64,000 nt of DNA from the NCBI RefSeq assembly GCF_003573695.1, contig NC_039364.1, forward strand, positions 66,112,256 to 66,176,255. The letters are read 5' to 3'. Position numbers and translations under genes: made by a program. Shown here piece after piece: positions 46,995-58,711 of this stretch (positions are counted from its first letter, which is position 1; every line of letters begins with the position of its first letter). The DNA comes from Papaver somniferum (taxonomy: Eukaryota > Streptophyta > Magnoliopsida > Ranunculales > Papaveraceae). The notes under the pieces were generated by a model, which was not told the DNA's origin, made no database searches, and was given only the letters and a program-made list of their open reading frames with translations.

Positions 46995-47066
46995 AAATCT
47001 TGGTAGGACTAGAAAGAGTACCTACAATGAAAACTGCAAGTGCACGGTGTCACAATGTAACACAAG

Positions 47067-49541
47067 TGTTTATGGGTGAAAACTATTTCTGTCGGTTTTG
47101 GTAATTTGGGGTGTGTGGATGAGAAATGAATCTAAACCCTAAACAAATGCACTGCACGGGAGTGCTTTAGATTCAAGAAATCAATCTGTACAACTCAGGC
47201 TTAAACCAAGAAATGGTCGTTCCAGACTTGCTTCGGTCACAAAGTGAAGGTGATGGGGTTGATCTTAGGGAGGGAAGCGAAGAAGGTGTTGAGATTGTGA
47301 AGGTGTTGGTTGTTTTATGACTTGTATCAGAAAGCTGAACTGGCTCGCAGGATGTAAGCTATCAGTTCTGGTGTTTGAATACGATCGTATCAACACTTGG
47401 TTTCTGTCTTCTCGTTCTGGAATAAGGAGGAGAACCTATTTATACAAGTCATTGAGCCTTACCCACGTCTCTCGTGGGAAGTGGAGTGATGGAGTAGTGG
47501 AGTTGCGTGTGTTAGCGTCACACGATCAGTCTTGCCCACTTCTCCCATCATCACTAACCGTCCATATCTTCCTGACACGTTCTTGTGATGGCGTGTTATG
47601 CGCTGCACACTGTAAACCGCAAGACCAATACCCCAGTATGTATCCCCCAGTTTGTGACATGATTAATGTCTCGAGTGTGTGTATCGTGGGAACCACAGAA
47701 ATCATGTGATACTATGTTAAATAACTAAGTTATTTAGGAAGTCGATATTTATGAAATATCGTGTGAATTCTATGCATGTAATGCATTGAATATATTCAAT
47801 ATGGAGAAAGCATCATTGTTTTTTTTAAGTCTTAACGGAGTGAGTCGCGATTTAAGCGTCTTAAAATAGATGCATGTTTAGCCATCTTCATGTGATGGTT
47901 TGGAGGCTGCGCAGGAAAGTCCTCCCTTGGCCGACCACATGGTGTAGTAGAGTAGCGGACGGTAATCACCACGACACCTAATTGACCAGGTAACTCCTGA
48001 CCAGGGCTATATAACCAAGAAGGTGAAGTTGAACGGACGAGATGATCTTGTGACATTCATCTGCGACCGTTAGTGGAATTAGGGTTTTGAAGAGGTGCGC
48101 AAGCATCACTCTTCATCTTGGTCGAAACCAAGCTTGGGGATATTTTTCGGCAGGACCGACCGGGCATGCGTGTGGACGGCACGCCGGTGTACATGTCCAT
48201 ACCTCACTGTCATGTGAAAGTGCGATCTAGGTCACTCAATTCGACCGGTGAAGAGGAGTGGTTGAGATCGATTTGCGACAGAAATCTCGTGCCGCAAAGA
48301 ATTTTTAAAGAGGCGCAACATGCCATCTTTAGGGCGTGCGAACCAAGGCATCCAGCCATGGTTTGTCTTGGCCGATCGAGCGTGGAGATAGGTGGGTCCA
48401 CGGTGATCATGTTGATACTCACCGGACCTGCTTAGTCTATTCCTGGACCGTTCATCCGAGCAGGAGAAAATGGACGCTCGTGATCGATTTGCGACATAAA
48501 CCCTAATTAGGGTTTTTGCCGGCCACGTGTTAGCTAGTTCGGCTAACCAAAAATATATGCTATACACCTCATCTGGAGAGGCCGATTGTGCGGGGCACTT
48601 ATTAGGCCGGTGATGAGTGTGGTGGTATGTGTCTGACCACCTCAGGATTAATCTAAGCCATCCAACCGTGCTGGTGAAGTTGGATGGTCGTGATCAATTT
48701 TAGGTTTTTAGTGGACTTTCCTGCGACCCTGAATTCTTCACGCTGATACAACTTCGGACAATCGTATATTGCAATCTGGTGAGTTAAGGAAGAGTCGGTC
48801 ATGCAGGTTGGAAGAAGGTCTGCCGGTGTACACCACGGCGCTTGTTCGACCGTCTTTGGGCTGATCCACGCCGTCCAACCACGCCGGTGAAGTTGGACGG
48901 ACGTGATGAACTTGAGACTTCCATAGGCGGCCTTTGTTTTTACGATTCCTCCAAGCAGCTCCATACCAGTCTGGACATCCAACTTCAGGCTGGTGTTCGG
49001 TGGTAGTTTGGGAGGCATGGTAGGTATTCGACCGGCCAGGGCCTAAGTGGGCCCGCTGGTGGTCATTAATGTAGTAGTCTGCTCCTGCTAAGGATCGTCT
49101 AGGCTGGTTAAATCATGCGGCCAACTTGTGTGGTCATGATTGTTTCTGAGACTGATATGGACAGTTCAGATTCAAATATGCTCAATTGGGTTAGTATAAC
49201 ACTCCGAGAGATGTAGCATGTACGCGTATTTCGTGCATGCCTCACTATTAATACTTGGAGATTCGTGTTACTCTGCTGAGAGTAACACTCACTCGTCATG
49301 TCACACTAATAATGAGAGTTCTGCGGGAACAACACAGGAAATACAAGGCTGGTCATGCATTAATTGATAATGCTATAAATTCATAGGGTATATCAGATTT
49401 GTTGCTACATGCTCCATTCTAGGTGAATTAGTGAAGTGAAGAAGTATTCATCACTCATTAATGACCTTATCCTTTACAAGATGTCATCGCATAATTTTGG
49501 CTTTTACAATTTTAGCCTTAAATGAAAATCCACCATCAACA
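47067..49541 (-). repeat. T2 3' LTR
   Basis: 2475 bp, TGTTTATGGG...CCATCAACA on the plus strand. A sense TATA-like element is at 47437-47444. A perfect telobox palindrome is at 48498-48515. Confidence 0.93.
48013..49130. repeat. ~215-bp hairpin units in T2 3' LTR
   Basis: Units start at about 48013, 48232, 48449, 48658, 48871 and 49093, 209-222 bp apart. Stems are CACTC/GAGTG (48233-48260), CGTTCAT/ATGGACG with a wobble (48449-48476), CCATCCAAC/GTTGGATGG (48658-48687) and CCGTCCAAC/GTTGGACGG (48871-48900). The last two differ by an A-T to G-C change on both arms. The loops share GC[C/T]GGTGAA. In the T2 5' LTR the same two hairpins are at 56613-56642 and 56827-56856. Confidence 0.82.
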
Positions 49542-49801
49542 TTAAGTCCCCTGCCTAGCGCATAATGGTTACACTATTGTGGGGTAGGCATGAGATGGTG
49601 ACATACATATATGAGAAATACAAGATAAAGGAAGTTTACCCGAAAGAACTTTGACAGTTAGTAATTGCCCATGTAAACGCCGCCGTGCAAGCATGGACTC
49701 TTTTGGTGGGACCGGTTTCCTTCTTTGGGTGTTTGAATCAAAAGAGGAATCCAATCAAAAGAGGAATCCTTTTTCCATTGGGATTCTTCCAATTATTTGT
49801 T

Positions 49802-49809
49802 TATAAAAG
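49802..49809 (+). promoter_or_regulatory. TATA box of the antisense PMD gene in T2
   Basis: TATAAAAG in TTTATAAAAGGAGACC, followed 20-35 bp later by a CT-rich stretch (CTTTTCTTTTCTCACA), a typical plant promoter/initiator arrangement. It lies about 145 bp upstream of the first ATG of the PMD gene and is outside the LTR, so it would be an element-internal antisense promoter. Confidence 0.55.
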
Positions 49810-49948
49810 GAGACCGACCCTTTTCTTTTCTCACATATTTTTTTTGTTTAGCAGCTCCCGTCCGCGATTTCCACCGCCGTTGACGTCGCCGGACCTGCTG
49901 CCGCAGTCGCTCTTTGCTGCCGGACTTCGTTGCTGCTGCCGCACGTGT

Positions 49949-52900
49949 ATGAGGTAGGTACTTCGTCCTTCCTTGTTTTCACGTTTTTTTTTTGAGAGAT
50001 AAAACCCTAGTTGTTATGTAAACCTCTTCCACTCTTGATAAAAACATCTCATTGTAGACGAAACTTCTTCATATGATTAATTTTTGATGAAATTGATAGC
50101 AAAACCACCGATATTTCTAGGATTGTTTAGTAAAACAAGCCGTGAATCCATGAATATGTTGTTTTTGCTTCTTTTTCCATTGTTGCATGCAAAACCTAGC
50201 TTTTAGGTTATAGCTTGAAAAACCCTTGGCTTGAATTTCGTAGACACGACTCCCATGAATAAAGAAAACCGTGTTATAATACGTGCAAATGAATGCGGGC
50301 CCCACCATATATGCTCGGTTGAACGTGAGTCCCACTATGTACGCCTGATTGAACATCGACCCTATACCAGCTTCGTGACCTCGACCGGTCTTGCTTGCTG
50401 ACGTGGCCCAATCCCAGACTTGTGACCTTGATCGGTCCTGACCAATACCGACTTGTGCTGCCCAATACCAGACTTATGACCTTAATGACCAATACCGGCT
50501 TGATGTGACCCAACACCAGACTTGTGACCTTGATGACCAATACCGGCTTGACGTGACCCAACACCAGCCTACTGTCATGATATCAGTCTTGCTTGCGTGG
50601 CCCAATACTTGTTTGACTGACGTGATATCAGTCTTGCTTGGGGATATTAGCCCTGTAATCTCGTCTGGCTTCGTGGACTTACGAACACCGGCCTCGTTTG
50701 CTGACGTGGCTCAATACCAGCCTTGTTTGGACCCAATACCACCCTTGCTTGTATGATTGTCCCAGCCTTGTGTACTCCAACGTGAATGTGTGTTCTATCG
50801 TGTGTGACTACACATCCCATGCGTTTTCATGCAAGTACTGACTCCCCCGCCTTTTATTGTAGAATGAACAAAAGGGCTCCTGTTAAGATGTCTTCTGGGG
50901 ATAATGCTGATGCCAAGTCAGGGAGTGTTTACAGCTTCAAAGATATGCCAAACATAGATGATGATTTGTTCACCGTGCCTTTCCCAAACATTAGAAAGCA
51001 TCCTTTTCACAAGATAGTCCTGCTCTCTGGTTCAGAAAATATGGAAGATGATCCATCCTCTTCTTCAACACTTGTGATGAGATTTTGTCTTCGGAGAAAT
51101 GAGTATCTACCTTCACCACCCGCTGGGTCCTTATGAAGGATGGATGAGATGCATGCTGAATAATAAGAGTATTAAGGCTAATTTGATCAAAGCGCAAATC
51201 CTTGATGCGGTCACGGCATCCGCCAGTCTTCAAGTTAAGAAAGATGTTGCAGGTTTGATCACTTTCATTTCTCGGTGGCGTCCCTCTACTCATACAACCA
51301 TATGTAGATGGGGAGAGATGACCATTACTCTGGAAAGCGTAGCTGCATTGATGAACCTGCCTGTCGCTGGAAGCTTCTTCTATAAACTTTCTGATGCAGA
51401 ACGTCGTGATTATAATGCTATACTTCGAAAGGCGAGAGAATTCGATGATCTAGAGAAGGAGAAGAAAGACACGAAATGCTTTTACACTTGGTGGGTGTCG
51501 GAGTGATCTCCTGCAGACCCGAAACTCGGTCAAGAGTTGGAAGACGAGCTTAGCGTGATTGCATTCCTTTCTTTGTGGTTATCCAGAGACATATTTGACG
51601 ACGGTTCTGGAAGGAAGACTATAAGAGGTGACCTTGTTATGTTTGCTATAAGGCTGGCAAAAGGTGGGTCCTTCCCCTAGGTTCCTTATTTCTTGGATCA
51701 CTGTATTCTCATCTGGACGCCTTAGCGACGGATATGCATGCTTCCAATGGGTATAAGAAGGTGGAGTCGCATATCCACATCGCTTTTCTTCAGGCGTTTT
51801 TGTGGAAACATTTCAAAAGCTATGCTCCTGTTCCTGCAACTTCACTCAGCAGTTTGTATGGTGGTTCGAGAATACTTCGTTGGCAGAAGAGACGTCCCAA
51901 AATCGGTGTGAGGCTCGTGGATGTCTTCGACAATGTGCTCTCCATAGATTTTCATCCATGGGGACCGATCCATCCCTCCATTGTTCATCCAAAGGCTTTT
52001 GCTACTGTTCCTGATGTCGTGCTACGTACTGATGCTGAAATCGCAAGTCTTGGAGAACTCATTTACTTGCGAAGCTGCATTCCGGGATATGTCTCGTCTT
52101 TATTTGACGAAGCATTTACTGTGACTCCGTACAATATTGACAGAGCTGCTCGGCAAATGGTATTTGACCAGGGTGTTCATTTCTCCGCCTGTTGGAGGCT
52201 CCAAAAGAACTTTTCCCGGATATTCTTAATGCTGACACGTTTTTGTCAGTGCATAGCCTTCCTTTCTTTCCCATCGGAAGAAATACGACGGTAACCAGCA
52301 AGTATAAGTAATTTTGGAGGAAACAATTGTTAGCTTTCCAGGAGTTCTCGGAGGATGTTGTAACAGTTCCCCGCGGCGAACCATCTTCTGAAACTTTGAA
52401 GAAGCATTTTCGGTTGAAGGCGCTCCCAGGAAAACGAACCAAAGATGATGACTGCAGTCCCCAAGCAGGAGTGAGGTCTAAGAAACAGGCATGCGGTTCC
52501 GTGGCTTTTAATTCTTCAAATATGCAGGTACTTTTGAAATCCCTTTCTGTCGACTCCTTTATCTTTCCAGAGTAATTTCTTCTAAAGGTGATTCTTGTTT
52601 GGAATCAGGGGATCCCGGAAGAAAACATTTTCACAAGATTGGCACGTATTCAGAACGAGGGGTCTGGCAACGCTAGTCTTCATGAGAATTCTGGTGATAC
52701 TGATCCTCTTAGGGATGATGAAAAGGATAATGCAAGCTCGACTGAACGGAATGCCTCCCCAAGTGGTAACCTTAGTGAGCTTGTAGACGAGGTCGTGATG
52801 GAAATCCGCATTCAGAGTGAAGTGGACATCCGGAGGAATGCAGAAGAGGCAACATCTGCTAATGCTGAGGCGGCTCCCCTTAAAGATCTTCCTGAGTAGG

Positions 52901-53490
52901 TTCCCATTGATAAGGCAGTCATGGTGACTTCTTCTGAAAGGCCTCTTGCAGCTGACAAAGTTACTGATGAAGTATTTGTAAGGCAACCTGTTGTTCCTGG
53001 GGCTATCTTCGATCCTCCCTTTGATACCCCTAATGCAGGTCATGTGTTGGTTGGGGGATTCAGTGTGCCGGATCAGTTCGAGGAGTTATACACGGTGATA
53101 TGGAAGAAGCACGGCCACATTGCTACCACTACGAAGCTCAAAAGTCGCCTTGCATTGGTCAATCGCGTCCAAGAAGCTTAATTCTCCATTCACGGGATGA
53201 GCGTCACGACCGGTCGGAGTATTTTTGAGGAGGTGATTGAAGACTGGAAGTGCCATCGGGACGTGTTTTTTCAGTACGACTTCAACGCTGCTTGGTTCTT
53301 CAAAGGGTTCTCTGAAATCCAGGAGCTTCAGAAATTGCAATACGAAGCTCCTTCTGCAGACTGTATTGCTCGCCAGGAAGAAGAGGTTGAAAAGTTGTCT
53401 AAGGAGTTGAAGCTGAAACAGGCCGCACTCCAAAGGATGAAAGCTGCTCTTACTCAGAAGGATGAGTTGCTGCTGAAGGACTTTCCTTGA
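49949..53490 (+). pseudogene. Antisense plant mobile domain (PMD) gene of T2
   Basis: Exon 1 ends ATGAG|GTAGGT (49949-49959) and the acceptor TTTTATTGTAG lies at 50852-50862. Splicing would join ATGAG to AATGAAC in frame, giving MRMNKRAPVK. The frame then shifts near 51100: PLGPYEGWMRCMLNNKSIK, ICRWGEMTITLESVAALMNL (the PMD core block), and from 51734 HIHIAFLQAFLWKHFKSYAP, IHPSIVHPKAF and TPYNIDRAARQMVFDQGVHF. The distal part (52588-53490) is acidic and Ser-rich, ending in a coiled-coil-like stretch (ARQEEEVEKLSKELKLKQAA). PMD proteins exist in plant genes and transposons; their role here is unknown. Stops at about 51505, 52575, 52899 and 53181 and the frameshift make it a pseudogene unless further introns exist. 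Confidence 0.78.
50350..50770 (+). repeat. CAATACCGG/CTTGTGACC repeats in the PMD intron
   Basis: Degenerate units of about 40-50 bp with GACTTGTGACCTTGATGACC, CCAATACC[A/G]G and GACGTG, related to 15770-16190 in T1. They lie wholly in the predicted intron 49954-50862. Confidence 0.65.
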
Positions 53491-53944
53491 AGGATTCGTG
53501 CCGCCTACTTGTGTTCTTTCTTTAGATGCTTTTGAATGATTGTGAGGATTTCCTTTCACAATTTGATTTTATGTTTTGAACTAATAGGTGGTTGAATTTT
53601 GAATTGGTTTTTGAGATAGTTTTGTGAACAATTGATATTCTGAAAGAGATTATTCTAAATAGAATTTGCATCTTGGTTAAGAATGATTATACATGTCAAA
53701 TGAAATTGTAAACATCGTGTGAAAAAGAAACAAACATGATGTTCGATCATCGAATCTCTTTCTCTGTGTGTGGGATGTCAAGTCCCCAATAAATTTTAAA
53801 ACTATCTTTGTCGTAAAATTGTTTGATAGAACTTACTTGCGTTTTTTGGAGCCTCATTTGCACGAAACAGAATCTTCCCGAGCAACCTCTCCAAGGAAAT
53901 CGTTCGCACTAATTTTCAGAGAGGGAAAGCTACTCTCCTGAATT

Positions 53945-54868
53945 AAGCTTCTTCTGAACAATGCGTTTCAAGGCGTCGCATTCACTGGTAGGGTGGTGAA
54001 GGAACCGGTGATAATGACAATATCTCGGATCCATTATTTCTTGATCGGTCGGTGGACGTCATACATGAGGCAGCTACACCTCTCTGTTTCGTACCCACGC
54101 CTCCAATATCTCCAAAATCTTTTTCATTGGGAACAGGAAATGCATGTACCTTGAGTATAGCTGTTCCTGCGCTAGTGGACGTCGTGACATCTCTATGTGG
54201 CTTTGATGTGAAGCACGCTTCGGAGACGGAGTTGGAAGACCAGTGTGTGTCATCATATACGCGGATCGCTTGACCGGGTGACGGAATGCGTAAGGCGTCG
54301 TAATATCACTGTTGAGTGAGTGAATTGAACGCTCTCATCCTTTGTAATCACGTGTTCCTTGATTGATCTCTCCTTCCTCGAGCATTTCTTCACTTGGTTG
54401 AAAGGTCGTTGTGGATTGGGCAGTCTTCTGAGCTTCGGAAAGAGTCTTGAGATACAAATCTTCCAGCAAGGCTCCATAAGCTACAGGCTCATTTTCTTTA
54501 TTCGGCAGACGTTGTGGCATCCCGGACAAGTCTTTTCTTATATGGAGTTGTCTCGAGTCTCTGTCGTCAGCTGGACCATGTTGTTCGTCTTTTTTGAGTC
54601 CCATGTGGCTGCGCGCTCTCTCTGTATCTCCACTGGTAAAGGAATGACTTTTAGATAAGGATTCAGCATTTCTTGCGTTGTCTGGGTAAATTCTTGCCGA
54701 TCTTTCTTGTAATTGAGATGATATATCATTCAAAAGGCGGAAGGTTTCGCTCTGCCTTCTAGCGATACCAGCTTGATTTGCGAGGACATCCTCCAGTATT
54801 CTAGCCACACTTCCCATGATATCTGAATCATTTATGGTTTCCGAAGAATCTAGCGGGTGAAGATACAT
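53945..54868 (-). pseudogene. T2 gag (Tat type), central part deleted
   Basis: ATG at 54868 is 120 bp downstream of the PBS. The ORF reads MYLHPLDSSETINDSDIMGS, ILEDVLANQAGIARRQSETF and a low-complexity acidic region to about 54335. After a frame change, the C-terminal block DPRYCHYHRFLHHPTSECDA at about 53965-54030 is the CxYH...HxTxxC nucleocapsid motif of Tat gag, followed by LKRIVQKKLNSGE and a normal stop. The middle (capsid core) is mostly missing. The 3' ends of gag and of the PMD gene face each other across 53491-53944, where no gene is seen. Confidence 0.75.
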
Positions 54869-54987
54869 CGTGAGATGAAAACCGAAGATGAATAGGTTAA
54901 TGATTGAATCGAAACCGAGAACTATCCCCAAAATTGAGAAGGTTGGAATGAATATTGAGAATTCAATTTTTCAACCGAGAGATTAAT

Positions 54988-55005
54988 CTCCCACTGTGGT
55001 CGCCA
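54988..55005 (-). promoter_or_regulatory. T2 primer binding site, tRNA-Arg-like
   Basis: Identical to the T1 PBS (sense TGGCGACCACAGTGGGAG), two bases from the right LTR. Confidence 0.7.
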
Positions 55006-55007
55006 AT

Positions 55008-57497
55008 TATTTATGGGTGAAAACTATTTCTGCCGGTTTTGGTAATTTTGGGTGTGTGGATGAGAAATGAATCTAAACCCTAAACAAATACACTGCACGG
55101 GAGTGCTTTAGATTCGAGAAATCAATATGTACAACTCTGGCCTAAACCAAGAAATGGCCGTTCCAGACTTGCTTCGGTCACAAAGTGAAGGAGATGGGGT
55201 TGATCTTAGGGAGGGAAACGAAGAAGGTGTTGAGATTGTGAAGGTGTTGGCTGTTTTATGACTTGGATCAGAAAGCTGAACTGGCTCGTAGGATGTAAGC
55301 TATCAGTTCTGGTGTTTGAATACGATTGTATCAATACTTGGTTTTTGTCTTCTCGTTATGAAATAGGGAGGAGAACCTATTTATACAAGTCATTGAGCCT
55401 TACCCACGTCTCTCGTGGGAAGTGGAGAAAGTGGAGTGATGGAGTAGTGGAGTTGCGTGTGTTAGTGTCACACGATCAGTCTTGCCCACTTCTGCCATCA
55501 TCACTAACCGTCCATGTCTTCCTGACACGTTCTTGTGATGGCGCGTTGTGCGCTGCACACTGTAAACTTCCAGACCAATACCCCAGTATGTATCCCCCAG
55601 TTTGTGACATGATTAATGTCTCGAGTGTGTGGATCGTGGGACCCACAGAAAGCATGTGATGCTAGGTTAAATAACTAAGTTATTTAGGAAGTCGATATTT
55701 ATGAAATATCGTGTGAATTCTATGCATGTAATGCATTGAATATATTCAATATGGAGAAAGCATCGTTGTTGTTGTTTTTTTAAGGCTTAATGGAGTGAGT
55801 CGCGATTTAAGCGTCTTAAAATAGATGCATGTCTAGCCATCTTCATGTGATGGTTTGGAGGCTGCGCAGGCAAGTCCTCCCTTGGCCAACCACATGGTGT
55901 AGTAGAGTAGCGGACGGTAATCACCACGACACCTAATTGACCAGTTAACTCCTGACCAGGGCTATATAACCAAGCAGGTGAAGTTGAACGGACGAGATGA
56001 TCTTGTGACATTCATCTACGACCGTTAGTGGAATTAGGGTTTTGAAGAGGTGCACAAGCATCACTCTTCAGCTTGGTCGAAACCAAGCTTGGAGACATTT
56101 TTTGGCAGGACCAACCGGGCATGCGTGTGGACGACATGCTGGTGTACATGTCCATACTTCACTGTCATGTGAAAGTACGATCTAGGCCACTCAATTCGAC
56201 CGGTGAAGAGCAGTGGTTGAGATCGATTTGCGACAGAAATCTCGTGCCTCAAAGAATTTTTAAAGAGGCGCAACATGCCATATTTAGGGCGTGCGAACCA
56301 AGGCATCCAGCCATGGTTTGTCTTGGCCGATCGAGCGTGGAGATAGGTGGGCCCACGGTGATCGTGTTGATACTCACAGGACCTGCTTAATCTATTCCTG
56401 GACCCTTCATCCGAGCAGGAGAAAATGGACGCTCGTGATCGATTTGCGACATAAACCCTTATTAGGTTTTTTGCCGGCCACGTGTTAGCTAGTTCGGCTA
56501 ACCGAAAATACATGCTATACACCTCATCTGGAGAGGCCGATTGTACGGGGCACTTATTAGGCCGGTGATGAGTGTGTTGGTATGTGTCCGACCACCTCAG
56601 GGTTAATCTAAGCCATCCAACCGTGCTGGTGAAGTTGGATGGTCGTGATCAATTTTAGGTTTTTAGTGGACTTTCCTGCGACCCTCAATTCTTCACGCTG
56701 ACACAACTTCGGACAATCGTATATTGCAATCTGGTGAGGTTAAGTAAGAGTCGGTCATGCAGGTTGGAAGAAGGTCCGCCGGTGTACACCACGGCGCTTG
56801 TTCGACCGTCTTTGGGATGATCCACGCCGTCCAACCACGCCGGTGAAGTTGGACAGACGTGATGAACTTGAGACTGCCATAGGCGGCCTTTGTTTGTACG
56901 ATTCCTCCAAGCAGCTCCATACCAGTCTGGACATCCAACTTCAGGCTGGTGTTCGGTGGTAGTTTGGGAGGCATGGTAGGTATCCGACCGGCCATGGCAT
57001 AAGTGGGCCCGCTGGTGGTCATTAATGTAGTAGGCTGCTCCTTCTAAGGATCGTCTAGGCTGGTTAAATCGTGCGGCCAACTTGTGTGGTCATGATTGTT
57101 TCTGAGACTGATATGGACAGTTCAGATTCAAATATGCTCAATTGGGTTAGTATAATACACCAAGAGATGTAGCATGTACGCGTATTTCGTGCATGCCTCA
57201 CTATTAATACTTGGAGATTCGTGTTACTCTGCTGAGAGTAACACTCAGTCGTCATGTCACACTAATAATGAGAATTCTGCGGGAACAACACAGGAAATAC
57301 AAGGCTGGTCATGGATTAATTGATAATGATATAAATTCATAGGTTATATCAGATTTGTTGCTACATGCTCCATTCTAGGTGAATTAGTAAAGTGAAGAAG
57401 TATTCATCACTCATTAATGGCTTTATCCGTTACAGGATGTCATCGCATAATTTTGGCTTTTATTATTTTAGCCTTAAATGAAAATCCACCATCAACA
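55008..57497 (-). repeat. T2 5' LTR
   Basis: 2490-bp partner of 47067-49541, with its sense TATA-like element at 55378-55385. The telobox palindrome has decayed (AAACCCTTATTAGGTTTT, 56453-56470) while the 3' LTR copy is perfect. Confidence 0.93.
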
Positions 57498-58711
57498 ACA
57501 GGGCAAGCACATGTCGATCCTCAGGGACAAGGTGGGTGTGAGTTGAGGCTATGGTCGTACTACTACTGATTTCTAACAAGGAAGAGTAACCAAAAGGGGG
57601 GTTGTTTTGTCGATACGACTGAGAGGTTGGTAGTGACTGAAATAGTAAAACAGAATGCAAAACAATGATAAAGAGGATACTAGGATTGTCAAATCCACCA
57701 CTAACTCACATTATGTATTCAACTAATTATACTACTCTTGTCCTTGTAACAGATAAGGGAGAAGTGTCAAGTCTACCACTTACCTAAGGTGTTTTACCAA
57801 TGGATAGTCAATCACAACTAAGGTATCTTTCCAAAGCACTAACTATCTTCTCGGGGGAAAATTAATCTAAGGATCAATAACAGTCTGGTTAATCTTGAGT
57901 TGCAGCATAATCAACACAGTGGGATTCTAACTACAATGGATACATGGCATATACTGTGAAAGCAAAATGTTGACGTACTAAGATTCAATTCTATCTTAAA
58001 AAAATTTAAACATTCAAGAGTAACATAAACATTATGAATAACATAACAGAGAGTCAGGGTTTCATCTAAACCCTAGTTATGAAATTAGAACATGATGATA
58101 ATACCGAAAAAAAATATAAACTACAGCTTGGTGCACCGGCTAATCCGGGCATGCGTTTTTCATCACACTGCCTTCTCTATTTATACACAATAATCACTCA
58201 AGTCAACTCCAATTCGATAATTAATGGAGACCCAACTCACCAAAACGCGTTTAAGACGTTTCCCCTCTTCAATTCAACGCTGCAAGCCATTAATTTGGTA
58301 TTTCTTCACTGTTGAGGATAACCCTAACCTATCTCTCTCAAACCTAGCTTCTAGGGTTACTATTCTTGATAAGAAAGAAGATAAGGGTGAGAGAGATAGA
58401 AATTAGATATTCAATTGATGTTAATTAAGGTGGTTGTGAACAGAGGTGGTGGGGGCGATGGAGTTAATGGATGGGGAGTTGCAGGTGGTACGGGTTCTGA
58501 GAAAGAGAAGAGAAGTGAAGGTGGTGTTTGGTTGTGTTTGACCTGGAGAATAAAAGATATGTGGTTTCGATGCTGGGCAGTTCTATCAAATGTTGATGTG
58601 CCGAGAGGATGAGTTGTTGAATGATAGGCAGCTGTAGCAAATCTGACGGTTCAGGCGAGGAAACGGGTTTGGATTTTGGATCTTGGTTCTTGGGTTCTCT
58701 ACCAAGCCCAT

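Larger units (their letters stand above)
47067..57497 (-). mobile_element. T2: Tat-lineage element with gag and antisense PMD gene but no pol
   Basis: LTRs are at 47067-49541 and 55008-57497; the TSD is ACAAG (47062-47066) versus ACAGG (57498-57502), and the empty site at 39640 reads ACAGG. The PBS at 54988-55005 is identical to T1. Minus sense: gag runs 54868 to about 53945, but no protease, RT, RNase H or integrase follows. Instead a plus-strand PMD gene (49802-53490) converges on gag. The PPT (sense AGGCAGGGGACTTAA) is at 49542-49556. T2 is younger than A2 and C1. The right LTR start is mutated (TG to TA at 55008-55009). Confidence 0.92.

Noticed and set aside
47317..47709. Host gene fragments captured in the elements
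   Set aside because: Apart from PMD, which is a known transposon-associated domain, no region resembled a host protein.
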